The notes: a model not told the origin generated them from the letters alone. DNA of 64,000 bases from Segatella oris (GCF_900637655.1 NZ_LR134384.1:744001-808000), one strand, 5' to 3'; positions 26,248 through 36,007 are shown, numbered from the stretch's first letter. Translations and numbers: made by a program.

Positions 26248-29200
26248 ATGAAAATGAGAAAAAAGATATTTCTCGCAATTGCAGCACTGATATTGTTGGT
26301 TGCGGGTGGTATAGTCTGGCACACATGGTTCAGTGTTACGCGCATAGCTTTTGTCAACTATCAAACCATTACGCTTAGCAGGATAGCTAAAGCCAATGAT
26401 AACTCCTTTATCAAAATTAAGGATGTAAGTACGGAAGAATTGTCAGAGTTAGGTCACTATGATGCTGTTTGTATTGAAGCCATGGGACTTCGACTTACTA
26501 TGGAGCAGCGTGAAGAAATAGAAAAAGCTCGTAAGAAGGGGGTGCCAATTGTGTGTACAATGATCACAAACCCTGATAATGATTTCACTTCTATGGATTC
26601 AGTTACCGCCGACACACTAAAGCGTTATATCAGCAATGGCGGCTATAAGAACTATCGAAGTATGCTTAATTATATTCGTAAATACATAGATAGGAAACTA
26701 ATTTCGGCACCGGAACCCCAGCCATTGATAGAGAAGATTTACGGATTGCTCTATCATGCAGATCCAAAGCATAGTGATGCGGAAGATATTCAATTTAATA
26801 ACGTTAGCGAATACCATGCTTTCTTGAAACGTAATGGTCTATGGAAATCTCAGGCTCCTGCGATATTGATTACGGGTTCAATGGGAGAACCGAGAGAGCT
26901 GATAGCTCGTTTAGAGGCTACAGGAAATATTGTCTATCCTGTTAATTCTATCAGGGAGTTTATTGGAGAACATCATGTAGATAGTATTCATGTGGCTGCA
27001 GTTATCAATATGGCACACGGACGTATGGGTGATGACGTAGTGGAGTTTCTAAAGAACAGAAATATTCTTCTTTTCTCTCCACTTAACATAAATAGAACTG
27101 TAAAGTCTTGGGAAGATGATAAAATGGGTATGAATGGTGGTTTCCTCTCTCAAAGTGTAGTGATGCCGGAAATAGATGGTGCACTACGTCCATTCGTATT
27201 GTTCGGTCATTTTCTTGGTAAAGATGGTCTAAATTATGTTGCAACAATCCCAGAGAGGCTTGATCAGTTTGTCAAGACCGTTAATAATTATATCAGCCTT
27301 GGCAAAAAGCAGAATAAAGATAAGCGTGTAGCTATTTATTATTACAAAGGCCCTGGACAAAATGCGATGATGGCAGGCGGGATGGAAGTCGGTCCTTCAC
27401 TTTATAATCTTTTAGTCAAATTAAAAAATGAAGGCTATGATGTATCGGGCCTTCCCAGTTCATCAGAGAAGCTTGAAGGGATGATCCAGAAGCAAGGTGC
27501 AGTTTTTGGACTATATGCCAAGGGAGCTTTTGATACGTTTATGAAAAGAGAACGGCCGGAACTGATTACGCGCCAGCAATATGAAAGTTGGGTAAAAGCA
27601 ACATTGCAACCAAAGAAATATGCAGAGGTAGTCAAAGCTTTCGGTGAATTTCCTGGCGCATATATGAATACACCTGATGGTAAACTCGGTATAGCCCGAC
27701 TTAAGTTTGGAAATGTAGTTTTGTTGCCACAGAATGCTGCTGGTAAAGGGGATAACTCTTTCAAAATAGCACATGGCACTGATGCAGCACCTCCCCACAC
27801 TTATATAGCCTCTTATCTATGGACACAGTTTGGATTTAAGGCAGACATACTTATTCATTTCGGAACACACGGAAGTTTGGAATTCACTCCTAAGAAACAA
27901 GTGGCATTAAGTAGTTTAGACTGGCCGGATAGACTTGTGGGAGCTACACCTCATTTCTATCTATATACTATTGGTAATGTAGGGGAGGGCTTGATAGCCA
28001 AGCGGCGTTCGTATGCGGGACTTCAGTCATATCTTACTGCGCCTTTCATGGAAAGTAGTCTTAGAGGAACCTACCGTGAATTAGCAGAGAAGATTAAGAT
28101 ATATAACGATAAACTCGCCCACCATCGACAAGATGTAGCCAAAGCTTCACTGGCTGTTAAGGCACTAACTATTCAATTAGGCATTCACCGTGAACTGGAA
28201 CTTGATAGTATCCCTGGGAAACCATATTCGGAGAACGATATTCTCAGAATAGATAATTTTGCAGAAGAAATAGCTACAACTAAAATCAATGGTAAACTTT
28301 ATACACTGGGAGTGCCCTATGAACCTGCTCGTATTACAAGTAGTGTCTATGCGATGTCTACTGATCCTATAGCCTATTCGCTTTATGCTATAGACAAAGC
28401 TTTAGGGCGTGCAGATAACACGATAGCTAAACATAATGTACGCTTTACACAACGCTATCTTACACCCGCAAAGGCATTAGTAGGCAAGTTGCTTACCAAC
28501 CCTGCTTATGCAACAGATGGCATAGTGTGCGCTACTGCACATATTACTCCTCAACAGTTATCTAAAGCGCGTCTTGTCCATAAGGAAATTACAGCGCCTA
28601 AAGATATGATGGCTATGATGATGGGGGGAATGTCAAAAGGTAAGTCTTCAATGAAGAGTATGCCTGACATGGTGAAAGGCAATATGTCTAAGTCTATGGG
28701 GAAAAGGCCTGGCATGAAAGACAGAATGTCAAATGCGAAAGACGGGAACTCCAAGAATATGGGCAGAATGCCAAAGATGATAAAGGGAGGAATGCCTCAG
28801 AAGCCTTCATACAACAAACGTGATAAAGATTTTGCTTTTGCAGTTGTTGAATTAGAACGCACTATCCGTAATGTTTCACTGTATAAGAAGAACCTGTTGA
28901 GCAGTCCTCAGATGGAACTGAATAGTTTAATTAACGCTATGAATGGTGGATATACTGCTCCTTCGCCCGGTGGTGATCCCATTGCTAATCCCAACACTCT
29001 CCCTACTGGACGTAATTTATATGGTATCAATGCAGAAGCTACCCCCAGCGAGTCAGCTTGGGAAAAAGGGAAAGACTTGGCAGAGAATACCATAGAAATT
29101 TATAAACGCCGCCACCATGACAGCATTCCGCGTAAAGTTAGTTACACGCTGTGGAGTGGTGAGTTCATCGAAACAGAGGGAGCAACCATTGCTCAAGTGC

Positions 29201-30507
29201 TATATATGCTTGGTGTGGAGCCTATTAGAGATGGTTTTGGGCGTGTGAGCGACCTTAAGCTTATCCCTTCTGCTGAGCTTGGGCGTCCCAGAATTGATGT
29301 TGTTGTGCAGACCTCAGGACAGTTACGTGACCTTGCTGCCTCACGCTTATTTCTCATCAATCGTGCCGTTGAAATGGCTGCAGCTGCTAAAGATGATAAG
29401 TTTGAAAATCAAGTGAGCGAAGGTGTAAAGGAAACCGAACGTGTCTTGACTGATAAGGGCGTATCGCCTAAAGAGGCAAGAGAACTTGCTTCAAGGCGTG
29501 TGTTCGGTGGAATGAATGGAAACTATGGCACAGGTATACAGGCAATGGTTATGAGCAGTGACCGATGGGAGAAGCGATCAGAAATTGCTGATACGTATTT
29601 AAATAATATGGGAGCTTTCTATGGCGACACAAAGCATTGGGAACAATTCAAAGAATATGCCTTTGAAGCTGCCCTTACACGGACAGATGTTGTCGTACAA
29701 CCACGCCAGAGCAATACCTGGGGTGCATTAAGTCTTGATCATGTTTATGAGTTCATGGGTGGACTTAATCTTGCTGTGCGCAAGGTAACGGGCAAGGACC
29801 CCGATGCTTATTTGAGCGACTATCGCAACAGACAAAACATGAAAATGCAAGAAGTGAAAGAAGCCATAGGCATAGAAAGTCGTACGACTATCTTCAATCC
29901 TACTTATATTAAAGAACATATGAAAGGTGGAGCCAGTTCTGCCGATGGATTTGCAGCTATCGTACAAAACACTTTTGGCTGGGAAGTGATGAAACCTGCT
30001 GCTATTGACAATGAATTATGGAATGAAATCTATAATGTATATATCAAAGATAAGTTCAACCTTGGTATCAATAAGTTCTTCGAAGAAAAGAATCCTGCTG
30101 CCATTGAAGAAATTACTGCCGTTATGCTTGAAAGTGCTCGAAAGGGCATGTGGAAAGCTTCACATCAGCAAGTGGAAGCTTTGGCAAAACGACACGTGGA
30201 ACTTGTGAATAAATACAAACCTTCTTGTTCAGGATTTGTTTGCGACAATGCGAAGCTAAGACAGTTTATTGTTGACAATAACGCAGATAAACAGGCAAAT
30301 GAAAGCTATGCAAAGCATATAGAGAAGATACGTGAAAGTGGCCTTGGCGACAAAAAGGGTATTAAAATGCAGAAAGAGACACTTTCCGATACTACTACTG
30401 AGAAGCATATATTAAGCAACTTGTTTGTTGTTGCAGCAGCATTTGCCATTATTGTCACACTCATATGGATAGTGCGTCGTAATCGCAAGTTGCGTAACAT
30501 GAAATAA
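26248..30507 (+). CDS. hmuS: HmuS, CobN/magnesium-chelatase-like membrane-anchored protein with Met-rich insert
   Basis: 1419 residues. An N-terminal membrane anchor (about 6-26) and a C-terminal helix (about 1389-1410, LFVVAAAFAIIVTLIW) place the bulk in the periplasm. The body matches the CobN/BchH large chelatase subunit: FGTHGSLEFTPKKQVALS, LNYVATIPERLDQF, DVVVQTSGQLRDLAASRL, RVFGGMNGNYGTGIQAMV, SLDHVYEFMGGLNLAVR. In this operon type HmuS is thought to work in reverse, removing iron from haem. Between about residues 784 and 850 lies an insert with roughly 17 Met plus many Lys and Gly. A CxxxxxC pair (SCSGFVCDN) lies near the C-terminus. Confidence 0.9.
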   Translation: MKMRKKIFLAIAALILLVAGGIVWHTWFSVTRIAFVNYQTITLSRIAKANDNSFIKIKDVSTEELSELGHYDAVCIEAMGLRLTMEQREEIEKARKKGVPIVCTMITNPDNDFTSMDSVTADTLKRYISNGGYKNYRSMLNYIRKYIDRKLISAPEPQPLIEKIYGLLYHADPKHSDAEDIQFNNVSEYHAFLKRNGLWKSQAPAILITGSMGEPRELIARLEATGNIVYPVNSIREFIGEHHVDSIHVAAVINMAHGRMGDDVVEFLKNRNILLFSPLNINRTVKSWEDDKMGMNGGFLSQSVVMPEIDGALRPFVLFGHFLGKDGLNYVATIPERLDQFVKTVNNYISLGKKQNKDKRVAIYYYKGPGQNAMMAGGMEVGPSLYNLLVKLKNEGYDVSGLPSSSEKLEGMIQKQGAVFGLYAKGAFDTFMKRERPELITRQQYESWVKATLQPKKYAEVVKAFGEFPGAYMNTPDGKLGIARLKFGNVVLLPQNAAGKGDNSFKIAHGTDAAPPHTYIASYLWTQFGFKADILIHFGTHGSLEFTPKKQVALSSLDWPDRLVGATPHFYLYTIGNVGEGLIAKRRSYAGLQSYLTAPFMESSLRGTYRELAEKIKIYNDKLAHHRQDVAKASLAVKALTIQLGIHRELELDSIPGKPYSENDILRIDNFAEEIATTKINGKLYTLGVPYEPARITSSVYAMSTDPIAYSLYAIDKALGRADNTIAKHNVRFTQRYLTPAKALVGKLLTNPAYATDGIVCATAHITPQQLSKARLVHKEITAPKDMMAMMMGGMSKGKSSMKSMPDMVKGNMSKSMGKRPGMKDRMSNAKDGNSKNMGRMPKMIKGGMPQKPSYNKRDKDFAFAVVELERTIRNVSLYKKNLLSSPQMELNSLINAMNGGYTAPSPGGDPIANPNTLPTGRNLYGINAEATPSESAWEKGKDLAENTIEIYKRRHHDSIPRKVSYTLWSGEFIETEGATIAQVLYMLGVEPIRDGFGRVSDLKLIPSAELGRPRIDVVVQTSGQLRDLAASRLFLINRAVEMAAAAKDDKFENQVSEGVKETERVLTDKGVSPKEARELASRRVFGGMNGNYGTGIQAMVMSSDRWEKRSEIADTYLNNMGAFYGDTKHWEQFKEYAFEAALTRTDVVVQPRQSNTWGALSLDHVYEFMGGLNLAVRKVTGKDPDAYLSDYRNRQNMKMQEVKEAIGIESRTTIFNPTYIKEHMKGGASSADGFAAIVQNTFGWEVMKPAAIDNELWNEIYNVYIKDKFNLGINKFFEEKNPAAIEEITAVMLESARKGMWKASHQQVEALAKRHVELVNKYKPSCSGFVCDNAKLRQFIVDNNADKQANESYAKHIEKIRESGLGDKKGIKMQKETLSDTTTEKHILSNLFVVAAAFAIIVTLIWIVRRNRKLRNMK

Positions 30508-30519
30508 TATTTGCACGAG

Positions 30520-31224
30520 ATGACAACAGTAGTTCTCATATTGATGATATTGGTTTGCTTCAATTTCCTGTTGAAGCAAACCTTTGTCACCCGCAATGTT
30601 CTTGCCATTACTACTCTTGTACTTGGTATTTTCGCAGCCTTGATGTGGCAGGTAGCTATAGAACAGTCCAAAACGCAAATCATCGACTGGTTGCACGATA
30701 CAGCCCTCATGCGTAATATTGCTGCCATATTAAGCATAGATGTGGTGGTACAGCTTACGTTCTGTATTTTCACTGTCCGTAGTGCAGGCAGTCGAGGCAA
30801 TACACTTCGAAGTCGTATCATAGCAAAGGGACTCTTGTTTTATCCGGGATTCATCATTTTTCCCGTTGTTTTCGCATTGCTTGTACAACTCATTTTCCTG
30901 ACTCCCGGAGTTTCTTTCACGCTTGTTTCCACTTCATTGGGTGTGGCAATTCTCTTTGCCGTACCGCTTGGCAGAATGGCATTGCGCGCCATTTTGCCCG
31001 AGTCCGACTTGCGTTTAGAAATACTTTTCCTCTCCAATGTTCTTGTCGCTCTTGTCGGTATAGTGGCAACAGTCAATGGAGAGACTCAAAATGCTCCTGT
31101 CAACACTGTCGACACAGCCTCGCTTATAGGTTTTGTCGTCTTGCTGTTCATAGGAGGTGTCATCGGTTTTATGTGGAACAGATGGCAAGAAAAAATGTTT
31201 AATAAAAAAGGATATAACAAATGA
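30520..31224 (+). CDS. hmuT: HmuT-type integral membrane protein
   Basis: 234 residues from ATG 30520, 12 bases after hmuS; a TTG three codons earlier is the alternative start. Five or so hydrophobic segments (TTVVLILMILVCFNFLL, VLAITTLVLGIFAALMW, IIFPVVFALLVQLIFLT, VLVALVGIVATVNG, FVVLLFIGGVIGFMW). No catalytic motif is visible. By position it is the fourth gene of hmuYRSTUV, whose product is an inner-membrane protein of unknown role. It overlaps hmuU by four bases, suggesting translational coupling. Confidence 0.8.
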   Translation: MTTVVLILMILVCFNFLLKQTFVTRNVLAITTLVLGIFAALMWQVAIEQSKTQIIDWLHDTALMRNIAAILSIDVVVQLTFCIFTVRSAGSRGNTLRSRIIAKGLLFYPGFIIFPVVFALLVQLIFLTPGVSFTLVSTSLGVAILFAVPLGRMALRAILPESDLRLEILFLSNVLVALVGIVATVNGETQNAPVNTVDTASLIGFVVLLFIGGVIGFMWNRWQEKMFNKKGYNK

Positions 31225-31832
31225 CTTATATATCAGATTTCTTGTTTTGGATTTCAACAGGCTTACTCGTTCCTGTCATTATCCTACTTCTTGTGCTTTT
31301 TGGCAGGGCACTCCTACTGCTCGGTACATTCTTTGGACAGTATATGAACATGAGGAAACTGCATGGTACTGTTATTGCAGAAATGGAAAATCTCACGGTT
31401 GATAATGTAAGTTCGCTCAGTACGCGCTTACCGGTTCAGACTTCTTCACTCTTGTTATCATACATATATCGTATGCTCAACGCTCAAGGAAGTCATGCCC
31501 AAATCAACCGTTTGCTGTCGCAATACGAAATCGCTGCTGACAAAGAGATGGGTATTTCAAAGACTTTATCCAAGTTAGGCCCAGTGTTAGGACTCATGGG
31601 TACGCTTATACCGATGGGGCCGGCCTTAGTAGGACTGTCTACAGGAGATATTGCTTCCATGGCTTATAACATGCAGGTAGCATTTGCTACGACCGTTGTC
31701 GGACTCTTTTCAGGCGCAGTGGGTGTCGTGACATTACAGGTAAAGAAACGGTGGCATATGCAGGAACTCACTCAACTTGAGTTTCTCGCAGAGTTATTAA
31801 CTTCTGAAAATCCAGCGTATGAGACGGCATAG
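31221..31832 (+). CDS. hmuU: HmuU, MotA/TolQ/ExbB-type proton channel protein
   Basis: 203 residues with three transmembrane segments. The signature is KTLSKLGPVLGLMGTLIPMG followed by a helix with AYNMQVAFATTVVGLFSGAVG, the MotA/TolQ/ExbB channel pattern. Such proteins form a pentameric proton channel that powers an outer-membrane or periplasmic partner. It overlaps hmuT and hmuV on either side, so the three are expected to be co-translated and probably form one inner-membrane motor that energises HmuR or HmuS (inference). Confidence 0.9.
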   Translation: MTYISDFLFWISTGLLVPVIILLLVLFGRALLLLGTFFGQYMNMRKLHGTVIAEMENLTVDNVSSLSTRLPVQTSSLLLSYIYRMLNAQGSHAQINRLLSQYEIAADKEMGISKTLSKLGPVLGLMGTLIPMGPALVGLSTGDIASMAYNMQVAFATTVVGLFSGAVGVVTLQVKKRWHMQELTQLEFLAELLTSENPAYETA

Positions 31833-32148
31833 ACTACTCTCCCAAGATAGTGATTTCGACCCGATGAGCGTGGTTGGAAATCTCTTTGACATTGCCATGG
31901 TCTTCGCTGTAGCACTGATGGTGGCACTTGTCACACGCTATAATATGACCGAAATGTTTAGTACTGAAGACTTCACAATGGTGAAGAACCCAGGTAAGGA
32001 AAACATGGAGATTGTCAGTAAGAAAGGACAAAAGATCGAACGTTATACGCCTTCGCACAATCAAGACAATAGTAATGGTGCCAAAGGAAGGAAAGTAGGA
32101 ATAGCTTATGAACTTGAGAACGGTGAAATTATCTATGTGCCTGAATAA
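31819..32148 (+). CDS. hmuV: HmuV, DUF2149 protein (ExbD-like partner)
   Basis: 109 residues: a short cytoplasmic N-terminus with FDPMSVVGNLFDIAMVFAVA, one transmembrane helix (about 22-42) and a small periplasmic domain ending in YELENGEIIYVPE. This is the DUF2149 layout. A single-helix protein next to a MotA/TolQ/ExbB channel would take the ExbD/TolR place. Its start overlaps the end of hmuU by 14 bases. Last gene of the operon. Confidence 0.85.
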   Translation: MRRHRLLSQDSDFDPMSVVGNLFDIAMVFAVALMVALVTRYNMTEMFSTEDFTMVKNPGKENMEIVSKKGQKIERYTPSHNQDNSNGAKGRKVGIAYELENGEIIYVPE

Positions 32149-32191
32149 AGTGTAAGCACATCAAGCAGAATATTGCAGTGTGTTCCAATAC

Positions 32192-32267
32192 AAGAGTGTA
32201 AGTTCTATATGTCCATTTCTTTATTGTTTTCAAATGCAAAGAAAAGGAAAATAGGGCTTACACTCTT
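32192..32267. mobile_element. Miniature (MITE-like) derivative of the IS256-family element at 45.3-46.6 kb
   Basis: 76 bases bounded by perfect 11-bp inverted repeats AAGAGTGTAAG (32192-32202) and CTTACACTCTT (32257-32267). The right two-thirds (TTTCTTTATTGTTTTCAA, then CAAAGA...GGGCTTACAC) matches the right end of the IS element at 46520-46573, which has AAAGTGTGTAAG ends. No transposase is inside. A target duplication is not obvious. It is just after the hmu operon. Confidence 0.7.
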
Positions 32268-32361
32268 TCATGAGAGGACTTCTTTTTCCTGGAAATCCTG
32301 TACAATTTAATGTCGCCGGCAGGATGATATGGGCTGCCTGTCCTCTGAAAGACGGTTTTCC

Positions 32362-33111
32362 TTACAGATTATATGTTGCGCCAACCGTCGCAAATATAGG
32401 ATAGAGGGTTTGCTCTATGGTCTTGAAACTGCTGTGGTGGATGCCGTTCAAGCCCCAGTTCAAGTCGAGATAACCGCCCCATTTTTCGCAGAAAGTCCAG
32501 TCACAACCCACGGTAAGCCCCACTTGTAGACGGCGCATGTGGTTGCTGAAGTCGTAATCTCCACGTTGACCAGGCTCTTCTCCGATGTTGATTTTGGCCC
32601 CGGTAGGCCCTCCCACGCGTAGATATCCACCGTGAGCATAGCCTTCAAACTGGCGCGAGAGCACGTAAGAAGCATACATTCCGGCTTTCAGTCGCACATC
32701 ATCGCCTACATGAAAGGCTGCCATTACAGGCACCGTGAACATCCATTCGTTTACTTTCGTCTTCACATCGCCCGTAAATTGGCCTTCAAGATGCTGCGTT
32801 CCCTGCTCAATGGCCATGTGATAGTTCTTCACACGAGCGTCAACCTGCATGCCTTTATTCTCCAAACGAAGTCCCAACATGACGCCCATGAGCGGCGAAA
32901 TACGGCGTTCGGCATCAATTCCAAACTGAAAATTCGGCATCAGGGTATAGCTGTTCATGTGTCGGATAGTGCGGGGAAGCCCCACAGGTGCCGTTCCTCC
33001 GAGTGAATATCCTACTCTTGCAGTCAGCGAGATGCTGTCCCCGAGAATGTTTTGTGCATTTGCCGAAAGGCTGATGAGCATTGCGGCAAAGGCTATCATG
33101 ACTTTTTTCAT
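32362..33111 (-). CDS. Outer-membrane beta-barrel (porin family) protein
   Basis: 249 residues with a signal peptide (MKKVMIAFAAMLISLSANAQ). The mature chain has the eight-strand barrel pattern of PorT/OMP_b-brl_2-type proteins: SLTARVGYSLGG, MPNFQFGIDAERRISP, MGVMLGLRLENKGM, EWMFTVPVMAAFHV, VRLKAGMYASYVL, LQVGLTVGCDWTF and a C-terminal FATVGATYNL. It starts three bases after the stop of the PCMD lipoprotein gene, so the two form an operon. Small barrels of this type are common in Bacteroidetes and their role is mostly unknown. Confidence 0.8.
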   Translation of the reverse strand: MKKVMIAFAAMLISLSANAQNILGDSISLTARVGYSLGGTAPVGLPRTIRHMNSYTLMPNFQFGIDAERRISPLMGVMLGLRLENKGMQVDARVKNYHMAIEQGTQHLEGQFTGDVKTKVNEWMFTVPVMAAFHVGDDVRLKAGMYASYVLSRQFEGYAHGGYLRVGGPTGAKINIGEEPGQRGDYDFSNHMRRLQVGLTVGCDWTFCEKWGGYLDLNWGLNGIHHSSFKTIEQTLYPIFATVGATYNL

Positions 33112-33114
33112 ACG

Positions 33115-34269
33115 CTATTTCTTTTCCTTTTCACAGATAATTCTTACTTTGTCAATACACAATGTCGAGCCGATGGCACCGATAAAGCGGTCGCCTTGCT
33201 TGCTCGAAGAGAACACAAGCGCCAAGCTGTAGCCGTTCTGTTCAAGCACGTCGAGATCGATATCAGTCAGGTATTTGAATTTGATTTCGAATTCTGTCCA
33301 GTCTTCTTTTGGCTCCACATAGTCCATGTCGGCCATTGCAACGATAAGATTGCTGGTCTTGATGTTGCTTCCATCAAGCACAACTTTCTGGCCGCTGTCG
33401 TCATGGTTGCGATAGAATACGGCATAAATGGCGGCACTGTCTTTGACATCTTCAAGTACTTTAGAAGCTCGATCGGTCACAGTTTTTGCAGGGGTGTACT
33501 TGTAATACCCCGTAACCGTAAGGGGCTTGCGGTTGAACGGATGCCCGAATTGCGTGGCTTTCAAGGCATCTGCGAGTGCATTTCTCAAGTCGAAAGTACC
33601 ATAGAAAAGGTTACCTGCGGCAATAGGCATCTTTACCAACTTGCCTAAGCTGCCCGTACTGCGTGTTGTCAGCTGTACAGCTTTGCCGTCAAATCCGTCA
33701 ATCGGTATGGCTGGATCGGCTTCGGCAGGTTGATCCCAGGCCGACAATGAGAAACCGGCATTGCCCGATCCCCACACATCCTGCATGCCCTCACCGTCTT
33801 TTTCCTGCCATTTGTAGAAGTCGGCGAGGCCGGTGAGGTTGGCTTTCACATAGTGTTCGAAGTCAAACTTGACGGTATCGCCCACCATGACTGAAGCTTT
33901 TTTAAAGCTGACGCGATAGACACGGCTGTAGTTCCCGTCTTGAGAAGTGACGGTATAAACGACAGGCCCCTTGCTGAAATCATGCTCCGAGCCGTTTGTC
34001 GGACTGATTGTTGCCCCCTCAGTGAGCTTGAACTGTGGCGCAAAGTTCGTGACAGTGGCCTTTCGTTTGATTTGAAAAATGAGGTCAGTCGTTGTTGATG
34101 ACACCTGCAGAAGCGTGTCTGAAAGGTTGTTGAACACCTCTTTTGCATTGCTTACACTGATAAAAGCCTCTTCAATATCGCACTCCGCATTCGGTGCTTC
34201 GTCTTTGAAACATGAGGTGAAAGTGGCACAAAGTGCGGCCACTGCCACCATTTTGGAATATATCTTCAT
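33115..34269 (-). CDS. PCMD-domain lipoprotein
   Basis: 384 residues. The lipobox is ATFTSC (Cys at about 20). Two parts follow: a small Ig-like region (about 40-125: VTNFAPQFKLTEGATISP, YSRVYRVSFKK) and a C-terminal beta-sandwich (about 140-380) typical of PCMD (PF13201): DFYKWQEKDGEGMQDVWGSG, NAGFSLSA, KAVQLTTRSTG, GYYKYTP and a final GSTLCIDKVRIICE. Members are usually surface lipoproteins near carbohydrate-related genes. A beta-barrel gene follows directly and a fucosidase gene lies upstream, so glycan binding is plausible. Confidence 0.8.
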   Translation of the reverse strand: MKIYSKMVAVAALCATFTSCFKDEAPNAECDIEEAFISVSNAKEVFNNLSDTLLQVSSTTTDLIFQIKRKATVTNFAPQFKLTEGATISPTNGSEHDFSKGPVVYTVTSQDGNYSRVYRVSFKKASVMVGDTVKFDFEHYVKANLTGLADFYKWQEKDGEGMQDVWGSGNAGFSLSAWDQPAEADPAIPIDGFDGKAVQLTTRSTGSLGKLVKMPIAAGNLFYGTFDLRNALADALKATQFGHPFNRKPLTVTGYYKYTPAKTVTDRASKVLEDVKDSAAIYAVFYRNHDDSGQKVVLDGSNIKTSNLIVAMADMDYVEPKEDWTEFEIKFKYLTDIDLDVLEQNGYSLALVFSSSKQGDRFIGAIGSTLCIDKVRIICEKEKK

Positions 34270-34294
34270 CTCCTTTATGAGCTTAAAAACGGTA

Positions 34295-34302
34295 CAAAAT
34301 TA
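34295..34302 (-). promoter_or_regulatory. -7 promoter box of the PCMD/beta-barrel operon
   Basis: TAATTTTG on the minus strand, 26 bases before ATG 34269, fits TAnnTTTG. Confidence 0.55.
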
Positions 34303-34357
34303 CGAAAAAAAGGAGAAAATGAAGCGTTTGATACATTATTTTACATCGCCATTACAC

Positions 34358-35986
34358 TCATTCAATCTTCATGACCAATGCAATTGTGTTGGGCAAAGCA
34401 TGGGGAAGGGTGATAGAAAGCCCTTGTTTTGACGACTTGAAAGCCAATTTCCCATAACCCAAAAGCGTGACGCTGTGTGTCTTTAGCAGGGCTTTCAGTT
34501 TTACGGTAGCACCTGCCTGCGGTACATCTAACGTCGTTGCATAGATGGTTTTGCCTTTAGTGACATAGCGGATGTCTGCCGAAGTATATTTCACTTTGCC
34601 CTCATTGAAGCCCTGTTCCTCTATCGGATTGACTGCTTCTGCAGACGGCCCTTCACCAAACTGATACCAAGGACGCGTGCCATAGATGCTTTCTCCGTTC
34701 ACATTCAGCCATGCACCGATTTCCCGAACGACTTGATATTCAAGCGAATCTATCGTGCCGTCGGCCCTTACAGGAATGCTCAACAGCAGGTTTCCATTCT
34801 TGCTTACTACATCAACGAGCGTCTGGATAACCTCTTTTGCAGTTTTATAAGTGCCGTCATAAAAGCGCCGTTTGTCGTAATGCCATGACCCGATGCAAGT
34901 GCAGGTCTGCCAAGGCAGGGGCTGAATTCTATCGGGTGCGCCGCGTTCCACATCCCAAACGATAGCTTTCTTATGCCAGTCTTTCAGCACTTTTCCCGTT
35001 ACAACCATTTTGTTTCGACCGTTGTTTTCGGCCATACTCTTGTTGTAGAGGTGGGCAGTGAGTTGTAATCCCGCATCAGAGAAAGGGTAGAGGGGCAGCA
35101 CAGTGTCGTCAAAATAAACCACAGAGGGGGCATATTTGTTAATCAAATCCATGGTTCGGTTGTAGAACCTGTTGCAATAAGCCTGATCGGGAACGGTCAC
35201 TTGCGCCGGATCCCAATCCCATTCGCCACTGTTTTTGCTGAGTTCGTGGCGCTGTTCATAGAGGTCTTGCGGGTCAAGTCCGTCCCACCAAGTGCCCTTT
35301 CCGTCGGCTTTGGTCAGCCTGCCGTCGTAAGGTTGTCCTTTGAAAGTGCCCGTCTTGTCTGCTCCCCTGCTTGTTTCATACCAGGTCCAAGCGTGTGCTG
35401 CGTGCACACTCAGCCCCAAAGGAAGTCCCAATTTCCTGCAGGCGGTGGCCCAACCTGCTATGAGATTTTTCTTCGGGCCGATGCTTGTTGCGTTCCAAGG
35501 CTGGTACTTACTGTCCCAAAGATCAAAGTTATCGTGGTGGTTGGCGAGTGCAAAGAAATACTTTGCACCGCATTCCTGATAGAGTTTTACAAGCTTTTCG
35601 GGGTTCCAGTTCTCGGCTTTCCACTCGTGAATCCAGTCTTTAAAGCCGAAATCCTTTTGTGGATTGCGTGCCTCTTTGCTAAAGGTGTAGGCATCAGAGC
35701 TTTGTTCATACATTCTGCGTGCAAACCAATCACCGTATTCGGGCTGGCATTGTGGCCCCCAATGTGCCCAGATACCGAACTTGGCATCACGGAACCAAGT
35801 GGGGCATTCATAGTCGGAGAGCGACTCCCAAGTGGGTTTATACTTGCCTTTCTGAATGGGTTCGCGCGATGTGTCCACTTTAACGGTCACGGCCTTTGCT
35901 GCTTCCTGCGCACTGTTGTAGCTGTTCTGGGCTGCCAAGGCAAATGGCAATGCCAGCGCAGTGACGAGGAGTGATGTTCTTTTCAT
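34358..35986 (-). CDS. Alpha-L-fucosidase (GH29)
   Basis: 542 residues. A signal peptide (MKRTSLLVTALALPFALAAQ) sends it to the periplasm or surface. The catalytic TIM barrel has the GH29 landmarks: WFRDAKFGIWAHWGPQCQPE, KYFFALANHHDNFDLWDS, and the nucleophile region APSVVYFDDTVLP with the Asp of the GH29 signature. A C-terminal beta-sandwich follows (SIYGTRPWYQFGEG, IRYVTKGKTIYATTL). It removes terminal alpha-L-fucose from host mucin or plant glycans. Its neighbour downstream is the PCMD/barrel operon; an isomerase of the fucose/arabinose family is elsewhere in the window. Confidence 0.93.
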   Translation of the reverse strand: MKRTSLLVTALALPFALAAQNSYNSAQEAAKAVTVKVDTSREPIQKGKYKPTWESLSDYECPTWFRDAKFGIWAHWGPQCQPEYGDWFARRMYEQSSDAYTFSKEARNPQKDFGFKDWIHEWKAENWNPEKLVKLYQECGAKYFFALANHHDNFDLWDSKYQPWNATSIGPKKNLIAGWATACRKLGLPLGLSVHAAHAWTWYETSRGADKTGTFKGQPYDGRLTKADGKGTWWDGLDPQDLYEQRHELSKNSGEWDWDPAQVTVPDQAYCNRFYNRTMDLINKYAPSVVYFDDTVLPLYPFSDAGLQLTAHLYNKSMAENNGRNKMVVTGKVLKDWHKKAIVWDVERGAPDRIQPLPWQTCTCIGSWHYDKRRFYDGTYKTAKEVIQTLVDVVSKNGNLLLSIPVRADGTIDSLEYQVVREIGAWLNVNGESIYGTRPWYQFGEGPSAEAVNPIEEQGFNEGKVKYTSADIRYVTKGKTIYATTLDVPQAGATVKLKALLKTHSVTLLGYGKLAFKSSKQGLSITLPHALPNTIALVMKIE

Positions 35987-36007
35987 ATTGGTTATAGATT
36001 GATTTTT

